Shown here: positions 1-10,200 of the stretch, piece by piece | How positions within the stretch are numbered: the first letter of the stretch is position 1 | Layout of the letters: every line of letters begins with the position of its first letter | From: Cryptomeria japonica | Lineage: Eukaryota; Streptophyta; Pinopsida; Cupressales; Cupressaceae | Length of the DNA stretch: 64,000 nucleotides | NCBI RefSeq assembly: GCF_030272615.1 | Contig: NC_081409.1 | Location: 207,807,190-207,871,189 of the forward strand | Direction: 5' to 3' | The notes under the pieces: model-generated | The model's database searches: none | What the model saw: only the letters and a program-made list of their open reading frames with translations | Told to the model about the DNA's origin: nothing | Position numbers and translations under genes: made by a program

Positions 1-2
1 CA

Positions 3-137
3 TCCAAAACAATAGTTTACATTCAGAATAGGTGTCCTCATCGTGCTCTAAAGAATGTAACCCCTGAAGAAGCCTTTACAAGAATCAAACCTGACATTAG
101 CCACCTAAGGATATTCGGGAGCCCTGTGTATGTTCAG
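3..137 (+). pseudogene. Ty1/copia integrase tail fragment
   Basis: The reading frame starting at base 3 encodes a stretch with TPEEAF and SHLRIFGSPVYV. This is the conserved end of a Ty1/copia integrase core, just before the RT domain. It closely matches the same part of the copia element at 23982-30705 (TPEEAYIGVKLDISHLRIFG). The similarity stops abruptly near 137, where unrelated sequence begins, so this is the broken end of an element that extends left of the window. No active site is present here. Confidence 0.8.
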
Positions 138-474
138 CACGAAGAACTACTCTTGCAGGCTACGACTATCACGGGTCTACGACTACTTCTCCTGCAGGCC
201 ACGACTCACGACAGACTAAAGATGTGTTTAAAAAATATTAACAAAAGAAGAAAGCCAAAAATTTATAAAGAAAAAAAAAAAAAAGTTTTTTGAAGTTCGG
301 CAAATTTCAATGAATTTTTTTTTTTTTTGAAGTTCGGCGAATTTCGAACTTTAAGGATGAAATTCGGCTGAACTTGGTGACTTAGCCTGTATCTGCCTCT
401 GTTTTTTGCATTGGGATTTGTGCTTAAATTTTTTTTTTTTCGTGCTATTGCCTCTTCTCTGATTTTCTTTTTTC
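138..474 (+). other. retroelement leader remnant, AT-rich, no gene
   Basis: Non-coding sequence between the broken integrase and the gag start of the next copia relic. It has two near repeats of a GCTACGACT-type motif (about 158-210), poly-A and poly-T runs, and two copies of GAAGTTCGGC followed by AAATTTC or GAATTTC (about 292-350). The position fits the leader of the copia relic that follows. I cannot define an LTR or a primer binding site in it. Confidence 0.4.
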
Positions 475-735
475 GTGCATTGGGAAACGTGCAAGATGGC
501 ATCATTGACCAACTTGATGTTGGAAGGCATTCAACAATTTAATGGCAAGAATTATAACACTTGGAAGCAGCGCGTGCTGACTATTTTTGAATATCGTCGC
601 CGTGATGATCTTGTTTTGGGAACAAAATCTCGTCCTACCACAGCTGGATCAGATCAGGACAAGTTTGATGACCAGAATCGAGAGGCTGTTATGCTTCTCA
701 AGCTCTCTGTCACAGATGACCAGTTACCTCAGATT
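475..735 (+). pseudogene. Ty1/copia gag N-terminal fragment (UBN2-type)
   Basis: The likely start is the ATG at 496 (MASLTNLMLEGIQQFNGKNY). The stretch FNGKNYNTWKQRVLTIFEY is typical of the N-terminal part of plant copia gag proteins, which package element RNA in virus-like particles. After about 80 residues the frame runs without a stop into sequence that belongs to the gag-pre-integrase region (ILRHSPQFDVIF). The rest of gag, the zinc knuckle and the protease are therefore missing. This is an internal deletion that fuses gag to pol, seen directly from the order of motifs. Confidence 0.7.
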
Positions 736-2150
736 TTGCGACATTCTCCTCAGTTTGATGTGATCTTTGGTGCACATGAGTGTTCTATTGTTGATCGTGC
801 AACACGCACTATAGTTGCTGTTGGTATTGAGGATCATGGTCTTTATAGACTTGTGGATACAGGTGATTCTCTTGAGCATGCCTTCGCAGCAAAATCCTCC
901 TCTATCTCCTGTCTATGACATCAACGATATGATCACCTGAACATTCATTATCTTGCTCAGCTTGTTCGAGAAGATTTAGTACATGGCTTACCTGAAATTC
1001 AAACTCAGAATCAACGAGTTTGTGACACTTGTTAGGCTGAGAAGTAGCATAGGACACCGTTCAAGGATGGTGACTCCTGGCGAGCATCTAAGGTACTACA
1101 GTTGGTCCACGCTGATGTATGTCGTCCAATGAATACTACTTCTGTTATTGGGTGCAGGTATTTCTCACTTTTTGTTGATGATTACAGTCGTAAGATGTGG
1201 GTGTACTTTCTTAGATATAAATCAGATGTGTTTCCTGTATTTCAGAAATTTAAGGCCTTGGTAGAAAGAGTCTGGTTGTTCTATTATTACTCTTAGGTCT
1301 GATAATGGGGGGGAGTTTTGTTCTACTACTTTCTCCACTTTCTGTGATACACATGGCATAAACGTCAGTTAACCACACCATACACTCCTCAGCAGAACGA
1401 CATTGTAGAATGTCGTAACCGATTGTTACAGAAATGGCTAGGTCTATGTTGGAACACAAAAATGTTCCTAAGAAGTATTGGGTAGAAGCAGTGTTTACTG
1501 CAGTCTATCTCCTTAATAGGCTTCCCACTCATGTTGTTAAAGGGAAGACTCCTGAGGAAGCCTGGACTGGTCGCAAACCCAGGATCAGCCATTTGAAAGT
1601 TTTTGGCTCTCTTGCATATGTTTGGATTCCAGATGCCAAGCACTCTAAGTTGGATTCCAAGAGTCAGAAGCTCATGTTTATAGGATACAGTGACAACCAT
1701 AAGGCTTACCGGCTAATTGATGTAGACATTGATCGTCTCATCTTCAGTCGCGATGTTGTCTTTGATGAAGATCGAGGACCATTTCAACTTTCATTGTCTG
1801 AGCAAAATTCTGAGGATTAGCCTTTGAAGGCTTCTGATTTAGGTGTCCGTCTTCCATTTGGTTCATCTAATGGGAGGGATGATGCAGATTCTGTATTTGA
1901 TGATGCACTACATGAATTTCCTCCGGATGATGCTAATCTTCCACCTGTTCTAGATCCTCTTCCACCTCCAGTTCCTGCTATTCCTCCTCCATCTGATGTT
2001 GGCACATCTACTCTCCGGCCTAAGTGGTGGGCTAAGACCATCAGTTATCTTTGTCCTGATGAGCTCATTGAGGGTAGATCTTCCAGAAATAAGGGCAAGC
2101 AGCAAAATACAGTTAACTTTGATCTCATGGCCAACATTCATAGCATTTAA
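736..2150 (+). pseudogene. Ty1/copia integrase, degenerate
   Basis: The region begins with gag-pre-integrase sequence (GIEDHGLYRLVDTGDS) and a weak HHCC zinc region ending in CDTC near 1026. The integrase core follows: HADVCRPM near 1105 and DDYSRKMWVYF near 1180. The second catalytic region (DNGG, about 1300) is in another frame, and the later part (RNRLLQ.., LNRLPTHVVKGKTPEEAW, HLKVFGSLAYVWIPDAK) runs from 1415 to 1820. Stops and at least two frameshifts break the frame. It is not functional. The family assignment is secure from the motif order IN-RT-RH, which defines copia. Confidence 0.8.
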
Positions 2151-2159
2151 GAGCCTTAG

Positions 2160-3573
2160 ACTTATACCAAAGCAAAAGGGGTTCCAAAGTGGGAACATGC
2201 AATGGATGCAGAATACTAAAGCCTTCTGAAGAACAACACTTGGGTTCTCTCTGATCTTCCTCCAGGGAGGAAACCCATTAGCTGCAAATGGGTCTATAAG
2301 GTCAAGTATCATGCAGATGGTACCTTAGATAAATACAAGGCCAAATTAGTTGCTCGAGGATTCACATAGCAGGAGGGCATTGATTATGAGGAGACATTTG
2401 CTTCTACTGCCAAGATGAGTACCATTTGTCTTCTTCTCACTATTGCAGCTTAGTTTCGATGGAAAGTCCATCAGATGGATGTTAAGAGTGCCTTCCTCAA
2501 CGGTGAATTGCAGGAAGAAGTCTATAGGACGGAGCCTCCTGGTTTCAAGGTTGTCGGCAAAAAACATCAAGTATGTAGACTTGTTAAAGCACTCTATGAA
2601 CTTAAACAAGCACCTTGAGCGTGGTACATTAAGATTGATCAGTACTTTGGTTGCTCATGGTTTTCAGCGTTGCCCTTTAGACAGTAATCTGTATATCAAA
2701 CACACTAGTGATGATATTCTCTTTCTTGTTGTCTATGTGGATGACTTAATCTTTACTGGCAGTTTAGCACATTTGACTGCAGAAATCAAACAAGATCTGT
2801 GCAAGGATTTTGATATGACAGATTTGGGGCTTCTCCATTATTGTTTAGGTGTTGAGGTTTGGCAGGCTGATCCTCCTATAGATTAAACACAATTCAAGCA
2901 ACTAGTGGGCAGTCTCATCTACCTTACTGCTACTAGACTCGATCTCAGTTTTGTAGTGAGCTACATTTCACGCTTCATGACAGCCCCCAAGGCTGATCAT
3001 TGGGTAGCAGCGAAGCGTGTGCTGCGTTATGTGAAAGATACCTCTGATTATGGACTTCTTTACACTAGGAGTCATGATCCTAGACTTAGTGGGTTCACAT
3101 ATTCAGATTGGGTAGGAACGGTTGATGACAGGAAATCAACCTCTGGATATGTGTTTAGTTTGGGATCCGATGCAGTCACTTGGACTAGTAAGAAGCAGTA
3201 GGTAGTGGCTCTCTCCTCGACAGAAGAAAATATTGGGGAGCAATTAAGGCAGCTTGTGAGGCAGTTTGGCTTCGTTGGATGCTTGTGGATATGCAAATAT
3301 CTCAAGTAGGTCCGACTCCCTTGTTCTCTGACAATCAGGGAGTTCTCAAACTTGCCAAGAATCGAGTCTTCCATGAAAGAACCAAACATGTAGAGCTTCA
3401 TTGTCATTACATTCGACAGTTGGTTGAAGACGGATCCATTGAGTTGTTGTATGTTCCTACAGCAGAGCAGCAAGCTGATATTCTCACCAAGCCCCTCAGT
3501 CTAGTTAAGATTGTAAAATTTAGGGGGTCTGTTGGTGTAGTTGATAGATTGAGCATTAAGGGAGGGTATTAAT
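2160..3573 (+). pseudogene. Ty1/copia reverse transcriptase-RNase H, degenerate
   Basis: Motifs in order are [38 protein letters not shown], the polymerase active site YVDDLIFTG (about 2737-2763), GSLIYLTATRLDLSFVVSYI, the RNase H part DRKSTSGYVFSLGSDAVTW, and the C-terminal HERTKHVELHCHYIRQLV and ADILTKPL. Several in-frame stops and frameshifts are present, for example near 2370, 2450, 2885 and 3200. The end at 3573 is followed by a purine-rich tract (AAGGGAGGGTATT) that fits a polypurine tract, so the 3' LTR should start immediately after. This is a dead copy. Confidence 0.85.
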
Positions 3574-3725
3574 ATTATATTTTCCTAAGTTATTAATGCT
3601 CAATAATGTAATATATTGTAATTTTAGTTTCTTATTAGAAACTTTCTATTTTGTATTTCTTTGTAATTTTTTATAATGGTCTTCATGATCATTCGTAAAT
3701 ACAACAATAATGTTTTACCAATTAT
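3572..3725 (+). repeat. probable 3' LTR remnant of copia relic
   Basis: AT-rich sequence that directly follows the polypurine-like tract GGGAGGG at 3560-3566. Position alone supports an LTR. It contains TTAGAAACTTTC-type and ATAATG-rich sequence but no second copy in the window. The right border is uncertain. Confidence 0.35.
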
Positions 3726-4494
3726 GTCCCTATAATAATTTTGACATCTTTGAATTGGAGTTTAGATCACTTTAACAATTTTTGCAAGGGCAAAATTTAA
3801 TGAAGATTAGCACACTTAACAAGATCAATTTTTTTTGAAGTTTCACAGTTTTTTCATTTTTCATTAAACGAGGGCAGACTTTGATTCAACACTTAACTTG
3901 CTTCATTTTAGTGCGAAACCCTCTAGGTTGCTCAATCACTTAGACAAACAATGCAACATTCTCAAAACTTGATAACCTTGACATTTCCAACAACATTTTC
4001 AATGCTACACCTGTCAATTTTAGCACTTTACCCTTTTGACAGCAAATTGACAACATTTCACATTTTGACAATTAAGTGTCTGTTTTCAACATTGTAAAGC
4101 AAGACTTGTATGAAATACTTGCAATTCCTTATGAAATTGCAAGTTAATTTTCCACTCCAAATTTGAACTTGCATTTTAACAATTTGCCTTGACGACAGTT
4201 TTGCAACTTTTTTTGCATCTTTGACAACATTGCAACTTTGATGACATTGACAAGCCCCCCAACATTGAGCAACTTTCACCATGTTGACAACGCCATTTGA
4301 CTCAAACATACCCCAAAGACAAATCTTGCACTCCTAGGACCCACTCCATTTCAGGCTGATCAAACCGAACCCTCTCATATGCAAAGGTTGAAGACTTGAA
4401 CTATTGCTAAGCTAAAGATGACTAAGCAAAACAACTACCCTAAAAGCAAAAATTGGGGGGTCCCCATTTGCAATGGGGCAATGTGTGAAAACGT
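3726..4494. repeat. LTR remnant, same end as the 3.4-kb solo LTR
   Basis: The right end reads CCCCATTTGCAATGGGGC followed by a terminal CACAACA at 4494. The solo LTR at 46218-49642 ends the same way (GCCCATTTGCAATGGGGC, terminal CACAACA). Interior sequence is rich in TTTGACAACATTG-like words. The left border and target site duplication were not found. I read this as a truncated LTR of that family inserted next to the hAT relic that starts at 4500. Confidence 0.45.
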
Positions 4495-4499
4495 CACAA

Positions 4500-5470
4500 C
4501 AATACTCTCATGCTCGCTAGTTGGATCGTCCTCAACCTCAAGCACAAGAAGGTGAGAAGTGGTAGTATTCAATTTAATATGCTCTATCTAGATACCCTAC
4601 TCCTTTGTGTCTCTTTGTAGCCACTTTCTTTGTTTGAAAGGAGACACAAGTTGGAATGCACATACACTAAGTCCTCTACTTTTTTTGAGTGTAGTTGATT
4701 ACGCTTTATTGAGTTTGTGAAGGAATATTTGTTCCATTGCCTCTTGGATGTAGTTGAACTAGCAACCTATTAAGACACAATTAGAGAGTTAGAGCTATAA
4801 GTATAATATTAAAATTTAACTTACAAATGAAACAATTTTAAAAATAAAACTCATGATAAAATTTTGATTGGTCATGGAAGTGCCATCAATTGTGAGCATT
4901 AACCTTATACTTGAAGAGAATCAATACTAAAGTAATCAGAAGGTACAAAATCCATGAACTTGAGTCTAATTGGACCCACATGTTTGGATGAATGAAGAGT
5001 CTACGAAGTGCTTCTTGTACCTTTGGCTGACTTCAATATCTCTATTGGGTGCAGTCCTTGTCGACATAGAAAGGACCCAAATACAATAATATTTGGAACT
5101 CAACACAAGGTAAGAAAATGTAGTGGGGTGGTCATTTTATCTCATCTTTTTCAATAATTTTGTGTAGTTATTTAAAAATAGTTTCTTTAGGATCTTGCTC
5201 TTTTGTATTTATGATGGCTTGCATCTTCTGAATCATTGAGTCAATGGTATCATATCTCTTCCAAACAAGGCCTATCCATGTTCGCATAATGGATCATACT
5301 CAATATGGGCTTGGTGAAATTAAGATATTCGACATGATTGTACCAAGTGTCATATAGGATCACTTGCTTAATATTTGCTGCCCTTACAGTGCTAGATTGC
5401 CTCCATAGGGACCAAATTTCGGTTGATGACCATGTTAGAGAGTCTCTTGAACTTTTACAAGTTGTATTAA
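4500..5470 (-). pseudogene. hAT transposase relic (DUF659 to C-terminal dimerisation)
   Basis: Read on the reverse strand, three blocks of a plant hAT transposase appear in the expected order. Block 1 (about 5430-5230) contains ANIKQVILYDTWYNHVEYL and, after a short gap, TKPILSMIHYANMDRPCLEE. Block 2 (about 5070-4980) contains RTAPNRDIEVSQRYKKHFVD. Block 3 (about 4770-4630) contains SRQWNKYSFTNSIKRNQL and VEDLVYVHSNLCLLS, the C-terminal dimerisation signature of this family. Stops and frame changes occur throughout. The N-terminal zinc finger and the first catalytic D are not visible. An LTR remnant abuts its downstream end. Confidence 0.8.
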
Positions 5471-6234
5471 GACAATTGTGCTAGAGCCAAAACAGGTCTT
5501 AAAAACCTATTCAATAGAATTAAAAATGTAAATATAAAGAAATAAAGATTCTTAACTTCTTAAAGAAGAAAACATAAACTAAACTTTAAAAATAAATTAA
5601 ATTACTAAGATGAAACATAAATATTTAACTATATTTTTTTAATAAATCTTATTGTTTCACTTGCCTTGAACAGCTCCAATTTTGAGATATTCTAAATATG
5701 CCTTGTGATATATGGTGGTCGGTGCTGAATATTTTGGATGTCTTTGACCTCACTATACAACTATTTGATCTAATACCAAGAAATATTTTTGCTACTATGA
5801 ATTTGATCACTCACTTTAAACATATACAAGAGGTGTACACGACAGGTTTTATTGTTAGAATGCGATTTTACAGATACAAGTTCTTGCAAGTATGAGAATG
5901 TTAAAATGCAAATTTCAGCAGTTTCAGAACACCAGTAGAGAATTAGTCTAGTTTCAACAAGCTTGAATGACAATCAAACTTTGTTTTGATATTGCATCTA
6001 CTACTTATATGAAGAAATGACTGAATGCATATCATCCTAGATTTTCTGATTGGTTAATACAATTCTTATTTAAAGCAAACTGCTGTGCAGTTATGCATTC
6101 GCACTGGTTGCTTTCATTAAGTTTGTTTTGCTGTGAGGTTTGACTAATTTTTGCTGCTGTTCAAAATTTCAAATTGATTTTGCTTTCACTTGCTTGTCTT
6201 GGAACACTACATTTATTTCTTGAGTTTGTAACAG
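5471..6234. other. no gene seen; intron sequence upstream of the transporter exon
   Basis: AT-rich, with a short open frame at 5698-5895 that resembles nothing I know. The last bases before 6235 (TTGAGTTTGTAACAG) make an acceptable 3' splice site, so at least this stretch is probably the end of an upstream intron of the transporter gene. No upstream exon was found to the left edge. Confidence 0.5.
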
Positions 6235-6418
6235 TGAAAAACAGACTGGGAGAATGCACTTCATTCGTTCAGTTTCAGTTGTGATGGTTATAGGCATTGC
6301 AGTAGCTGCTGTAGTTACTCTTGTTCGTGGAGGTCCATCGGCCCTCATGGCTACAATTTCAAAATCAGGCTTTACTGCTGCATTTTCGTTGATAAGCGTC
6401 TCTGAGATTGGTGATAAA
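6235..6418 (+). CDS. PAM71: GDT1/UPF0016 cation transporter, PAM71-like, internal exon
   Basis: This exon encodes one leading base plus 61 codons. It contains a hydrophobic helix (VVMVIGIAVAAVVTLV), a linker (GGPSALMATISK), then SGFTAAFSLISVSEIGDK. The last part is the first copy of the UPF0016/GDT1 signature E-x-G-D-K-T, whose acidic residues bind the transported Mn2+ or Ca2+. The AMQY wording of the next exon (53153) fits PAM71 of the chloroplast better than its envelope paralogue CMT1; that choice is from memory of the families. PAM71 loads manganese for photosystem II. The 3' border is AAA|GTAATT after a complete codon. The acceptor at 6234 is AG after a T-rich stretch. The open frame continues to 6586, but that part is intron by homology. 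The ATG at 6254 is internal to the exon and probably not the start, because a transit peptide would be expected further upstream. Confidence 0.8.
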
Positions 6419-6586
6419 GTAATTGCTTTCCTTAGTTTGATTAATTTATTTTGCCTTTCTGTAATTCCTTTTTGTTTATTCTTCTTCTGGAACTTAATAT
6501 CCTACAAAACTTCTTTTATGAATGAATGTACCTGTTGCAATTATTACAAAACTGGACATAGAGAGGAGTGCTTACAGCTCCAGTAG

Positions 6587-7208
6587 TTTTTGATTTGGTT
6601 GCCTTTCTTGATGATGGTGGCGAACCTGCCTATTTGCTTTATTATCAAGAAAACTTGCAATAATCACATAAAGGTTCAGATCTGCAGTGTCACAGGGAAG
6701 GCACAAAACTCTGTGAAACTCTAGCAAGTTGCGGAGTGTTCAACACTTACTTTCCTTACACCCAACAATATAACGATTCTCATTTGAATTTAGCTTCAAC
6801 AATAAATTGAGATGGGAAATTCAAGTTAGAAGATAAACAAGAGCATAAAGGTCTGATAGGATCTCTCTGAAAGTTGAGAAGAAGAAACAAGGTTCTCAAT
6901 GTTTGAGAGTATAACAAGATAAGACAGGTTAAGAGAAATTTGTCTCAAGACCTTAAATAAACAAAGAACCTAATACAATCATGCTTGAGTATGGTGGGGT
7001 GGAAAGAGGAAATAATTGGATTTGGACAATAAATGAAATAAGATTCTAAAGAAGTTTTTGAAGTGCTTGATGCATAAAACAGAAAACTATTGGGATAACA
7101 AATGGGACTTAAAAAACAAAATTGGTGGGCTGCTTTCTATAATTGAGGAGTATATTTTGTTATTTCTCAATGTCTTGTCTTAGATATGAAAATTAATGTA
7201 AACTGGTT
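6587..7208. other. intron sequence, no feature seen
   Basis: AT-rich unique sequence between the first exon region and the 1202-bp array. No open frame of note, no clear repeat end and no RNA gene were recognised. Confidence 0.6.
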
Positions 7209-10200
7209 CAAAGTCACAAACAGTATTTTTCTTGCAATAATATCATTTTTAGTTTAACTTTCTTGTGAAATCCTTGTCTTCAAACACTCTGGTTTATCAT
7301 TTTACGAGAAGAACTATGACAATGGGTACCCAATGAGAAATGGATTTAGATTAGATGCGAGTCCAAAAAAGAAGTGCATTAGTCCACAAAGGTCCTAAAT
7401 TTAATATGCATATATCAACAGAAATAGAAATATATTAGTTGGGTCAGTATGAAAAAGGTAGGCATTTCGTTACTAATAAACTAAAAAATTTAGACTTGCT
7501 ATCAATAGTGATGAATAGTAAACTTCAAATAAAAGTATATTAAAATTTAATCTCATCCTAAAATCAACTTAATATGTGTCTTCCTTGGGGGTTTTAGAAT
7601 GTTTTGGGACGTGAGGACAGGGTCAAATGCATACAGAATGTACCCAGCTGTCTCTATTCTTAGAAATTCTAGTGACATCTCAGGGACACTCCCTCACCAT
7701 GGGGAAATCTCCTTGGAATTTTACATAGAGGGGGACACCAGGAGGATGCAAGGGCATCTCAGACACCCCTATAACATCCTGGGGATGCACTGATACCAAT
7801 TCCCCCTGGACTGTTAAATTTAATACACGAACAACAAATAAAAATTTTACCTATAAAAAAAATTAAAAATATCTTAAACACTTTTGGTCCTTCCAACATA
7901 AATAACATATTATTTACTTCTACTTGCCGTACCCCACTATAATTTTATTGATTTCATTTGCTTTATCAATTTTTTGATTTTGCAAGTAAGAAAGAAGTTT
8001 AACAAAACAAAAAGTTGAGGAGAGGTGAAAGAAAACGAAGGAGGAGGAAGGATGAGGAATAGAAAGAGAACATACTTGCAAATGCTTTCGAGTTCCATTG
8101 TTTTTTAAACCTTCAATGCTACTTTTACAAACTTACATACATCATGTTAAGTTTTTCGAACCTCCAAACCTTACAAACTTAAAATTTCAACTTGTTTAAA
8201 ACCTTCAAACATATTTTTTTTAACTTGTTCAAACTTGCAAAGCTGATTTTTTTATTGTTTCTGGCAAGCAAAATCTGCTGGATTTTTTTAGCTTGAGAAG
8301 TATTAAGTCTTTTTTGTTATAGTTTCTGTTTTCAGGGTTAAGATGGGTCATTCAGTGGTGGTAATGACCTTGATTTGGGTGATGGTGTAAGATTGAAAGA
8401 AAATCCAATCCAAAGTCACAAACAGTATTTTTCTTGCAATAATATCATTTTTAGTTTAACTTTCTTGTGAAATCCTTGTCTTCAAACACTCTGGTTTATC
8501 ATTTTACGAGAAGAACTATGACAATGGGTACCCAATGAGAAATGGATTTAGATTAGATGCGAGTCCAAAAAAGAAGTGCATTAGTCCACAAAGGTCCTAA
8601 ATTTAATATGCATATATCAACAGAAATAGAAATATATTAGTTGGGTCAGTATGAAAAAGGTAGGCATTTCGTTACTAATAAACTAAAAAATTTAGACTTG
8701 CTATCAATAGTGATGAATAGTAAACTTCAAATAAAAGTATATTAAAATTTAATCTCATCCTAAAATCAACTTAATATGTGTCTTCCTTGGGGGTTTTAGA
8801 ATGTTTTGGGACGTGAGGACAGGGTCAAATGCATACAGAATGTACCCAGCTGTCTCTATTCTTAGAAATTCTAGTGACATCTCAGGGACACTCCCTCACC
8901 ATGGGGAAATCTCCTTGGAATTTTACATAGAGGGGGACACCAGGAGGATGCAAGGGCATCTCAGACACCCCTATAACATCCTGGGGATGCACTGATACCA
9001 ATTCCCCCTGGACTGTTAAATTTAATACACGAACAACAAATAAAAATTTTACCTATAAAAAAAATTAAAAATATCTTAAACACTTTTGGTCCTTCCAACA
9101 TAAATAACATATTATTTACTTCTACTTGCCGTACCCCACTATAATTTTATTGATTTCATTTGCTTTATCAATTTTTTGATTTTGCAAGTAAGAAAGAAGT
9201 TTAACAAAACAAAAAGTTGAGGAGAGGTGAAAGAAAACGAAGGAGGAGGAAGGATGAGGAATAGAAAGAGAACATACTTGCAAATGCTTTCGAGTTCCAT
9301 TGTTTTTTAAACCTTCAATGCTACTTTTACAAACTTACATACATCATGTTAAGTTTTTCGAACCTCCAAACCTTACAAACTTAAAATTTCAACTTGTTTA
9401 AAACCTTCAAACATATTTTTTTTAACTTGTTCAAACTTGCAAAGCTGATTTTTTTATTGTTTCTGGCAAGCAAAATCTGCTGGATTTTTTTAGCTTGAGA
9501 AGTATTAAGTCTTTTTTGTTATAGTTTCTGTTTTCAGGGTTAAGATGGGTCATTCAGTGGTGGTAATGACCTTGATTTGGGTGATGGTGTAAGATTGAAA
9601 GAAAATCCAATCCAAAGTCACAAACAGTATTTTTCTTGCAATAATATCATTTTTAGTTTAACTTTCTTGTGAAATCCTTGTCTTCAAACACTCTGGTTTA
9701 TCATTTTACGAGAAGAACTATGACAATGGGTACCCAATGAGAAATGGATTTAGATTAGATGCGAGTCCAAAAAAGAAGTGCATTAGTCCACAAAGGTCCT
9801 AAATTTAATATGCATATATCAACAGAAATAGAAATATATTAGTTGGGTCAGTATGAAAAAGGTAGGCATTTCGTTACTAATAAACTAAAAAATTTAGACT
9901 TGCTATCAATAGTGATGAATAGTAAACTTCAAATAAAAGTATATTAAAATTTAATCTCATCCTAAAATCAACTTAATATGTGTCTTCCTTGGGGGTTTTA
10001 GAATGTTTTGGGACGTGAGGACAGGGTCAAATGCATACAGAATGTACCCAGCTGTCTCTATTCTTAGAAATTCTAGTGACATCTCAGGGACACTCCCTCA
10101 CCATGGGGAAATCTCCTTGGAATTTTACATAGAGGGGGACACCAGGAGGATGCAAGGGCATCTCAGACACCCCTATAACATCCTGGGGATGCACTGATAC

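Noticed and set aside
5698-5895. Possible upstream exon of the transporter
   Set aside because: No similarity to GDT1 proteins, no transit-peptide character, and no suitable splice pair with 6235 was found.
6419-6586. Open frame continuing past the transporter exon
   Set aside because: Homology to GDT1 proteins ends at 6418, a 5' splice site stands there, and the missing continuation is found at 53153.
7599-7793. 64-residue frame repeated five times, as a gene family
   Set aside because: It is carried by the 1202-bp unit; there is no family resemblance or other evidence of coding. Five identical copies follow from the array itself.
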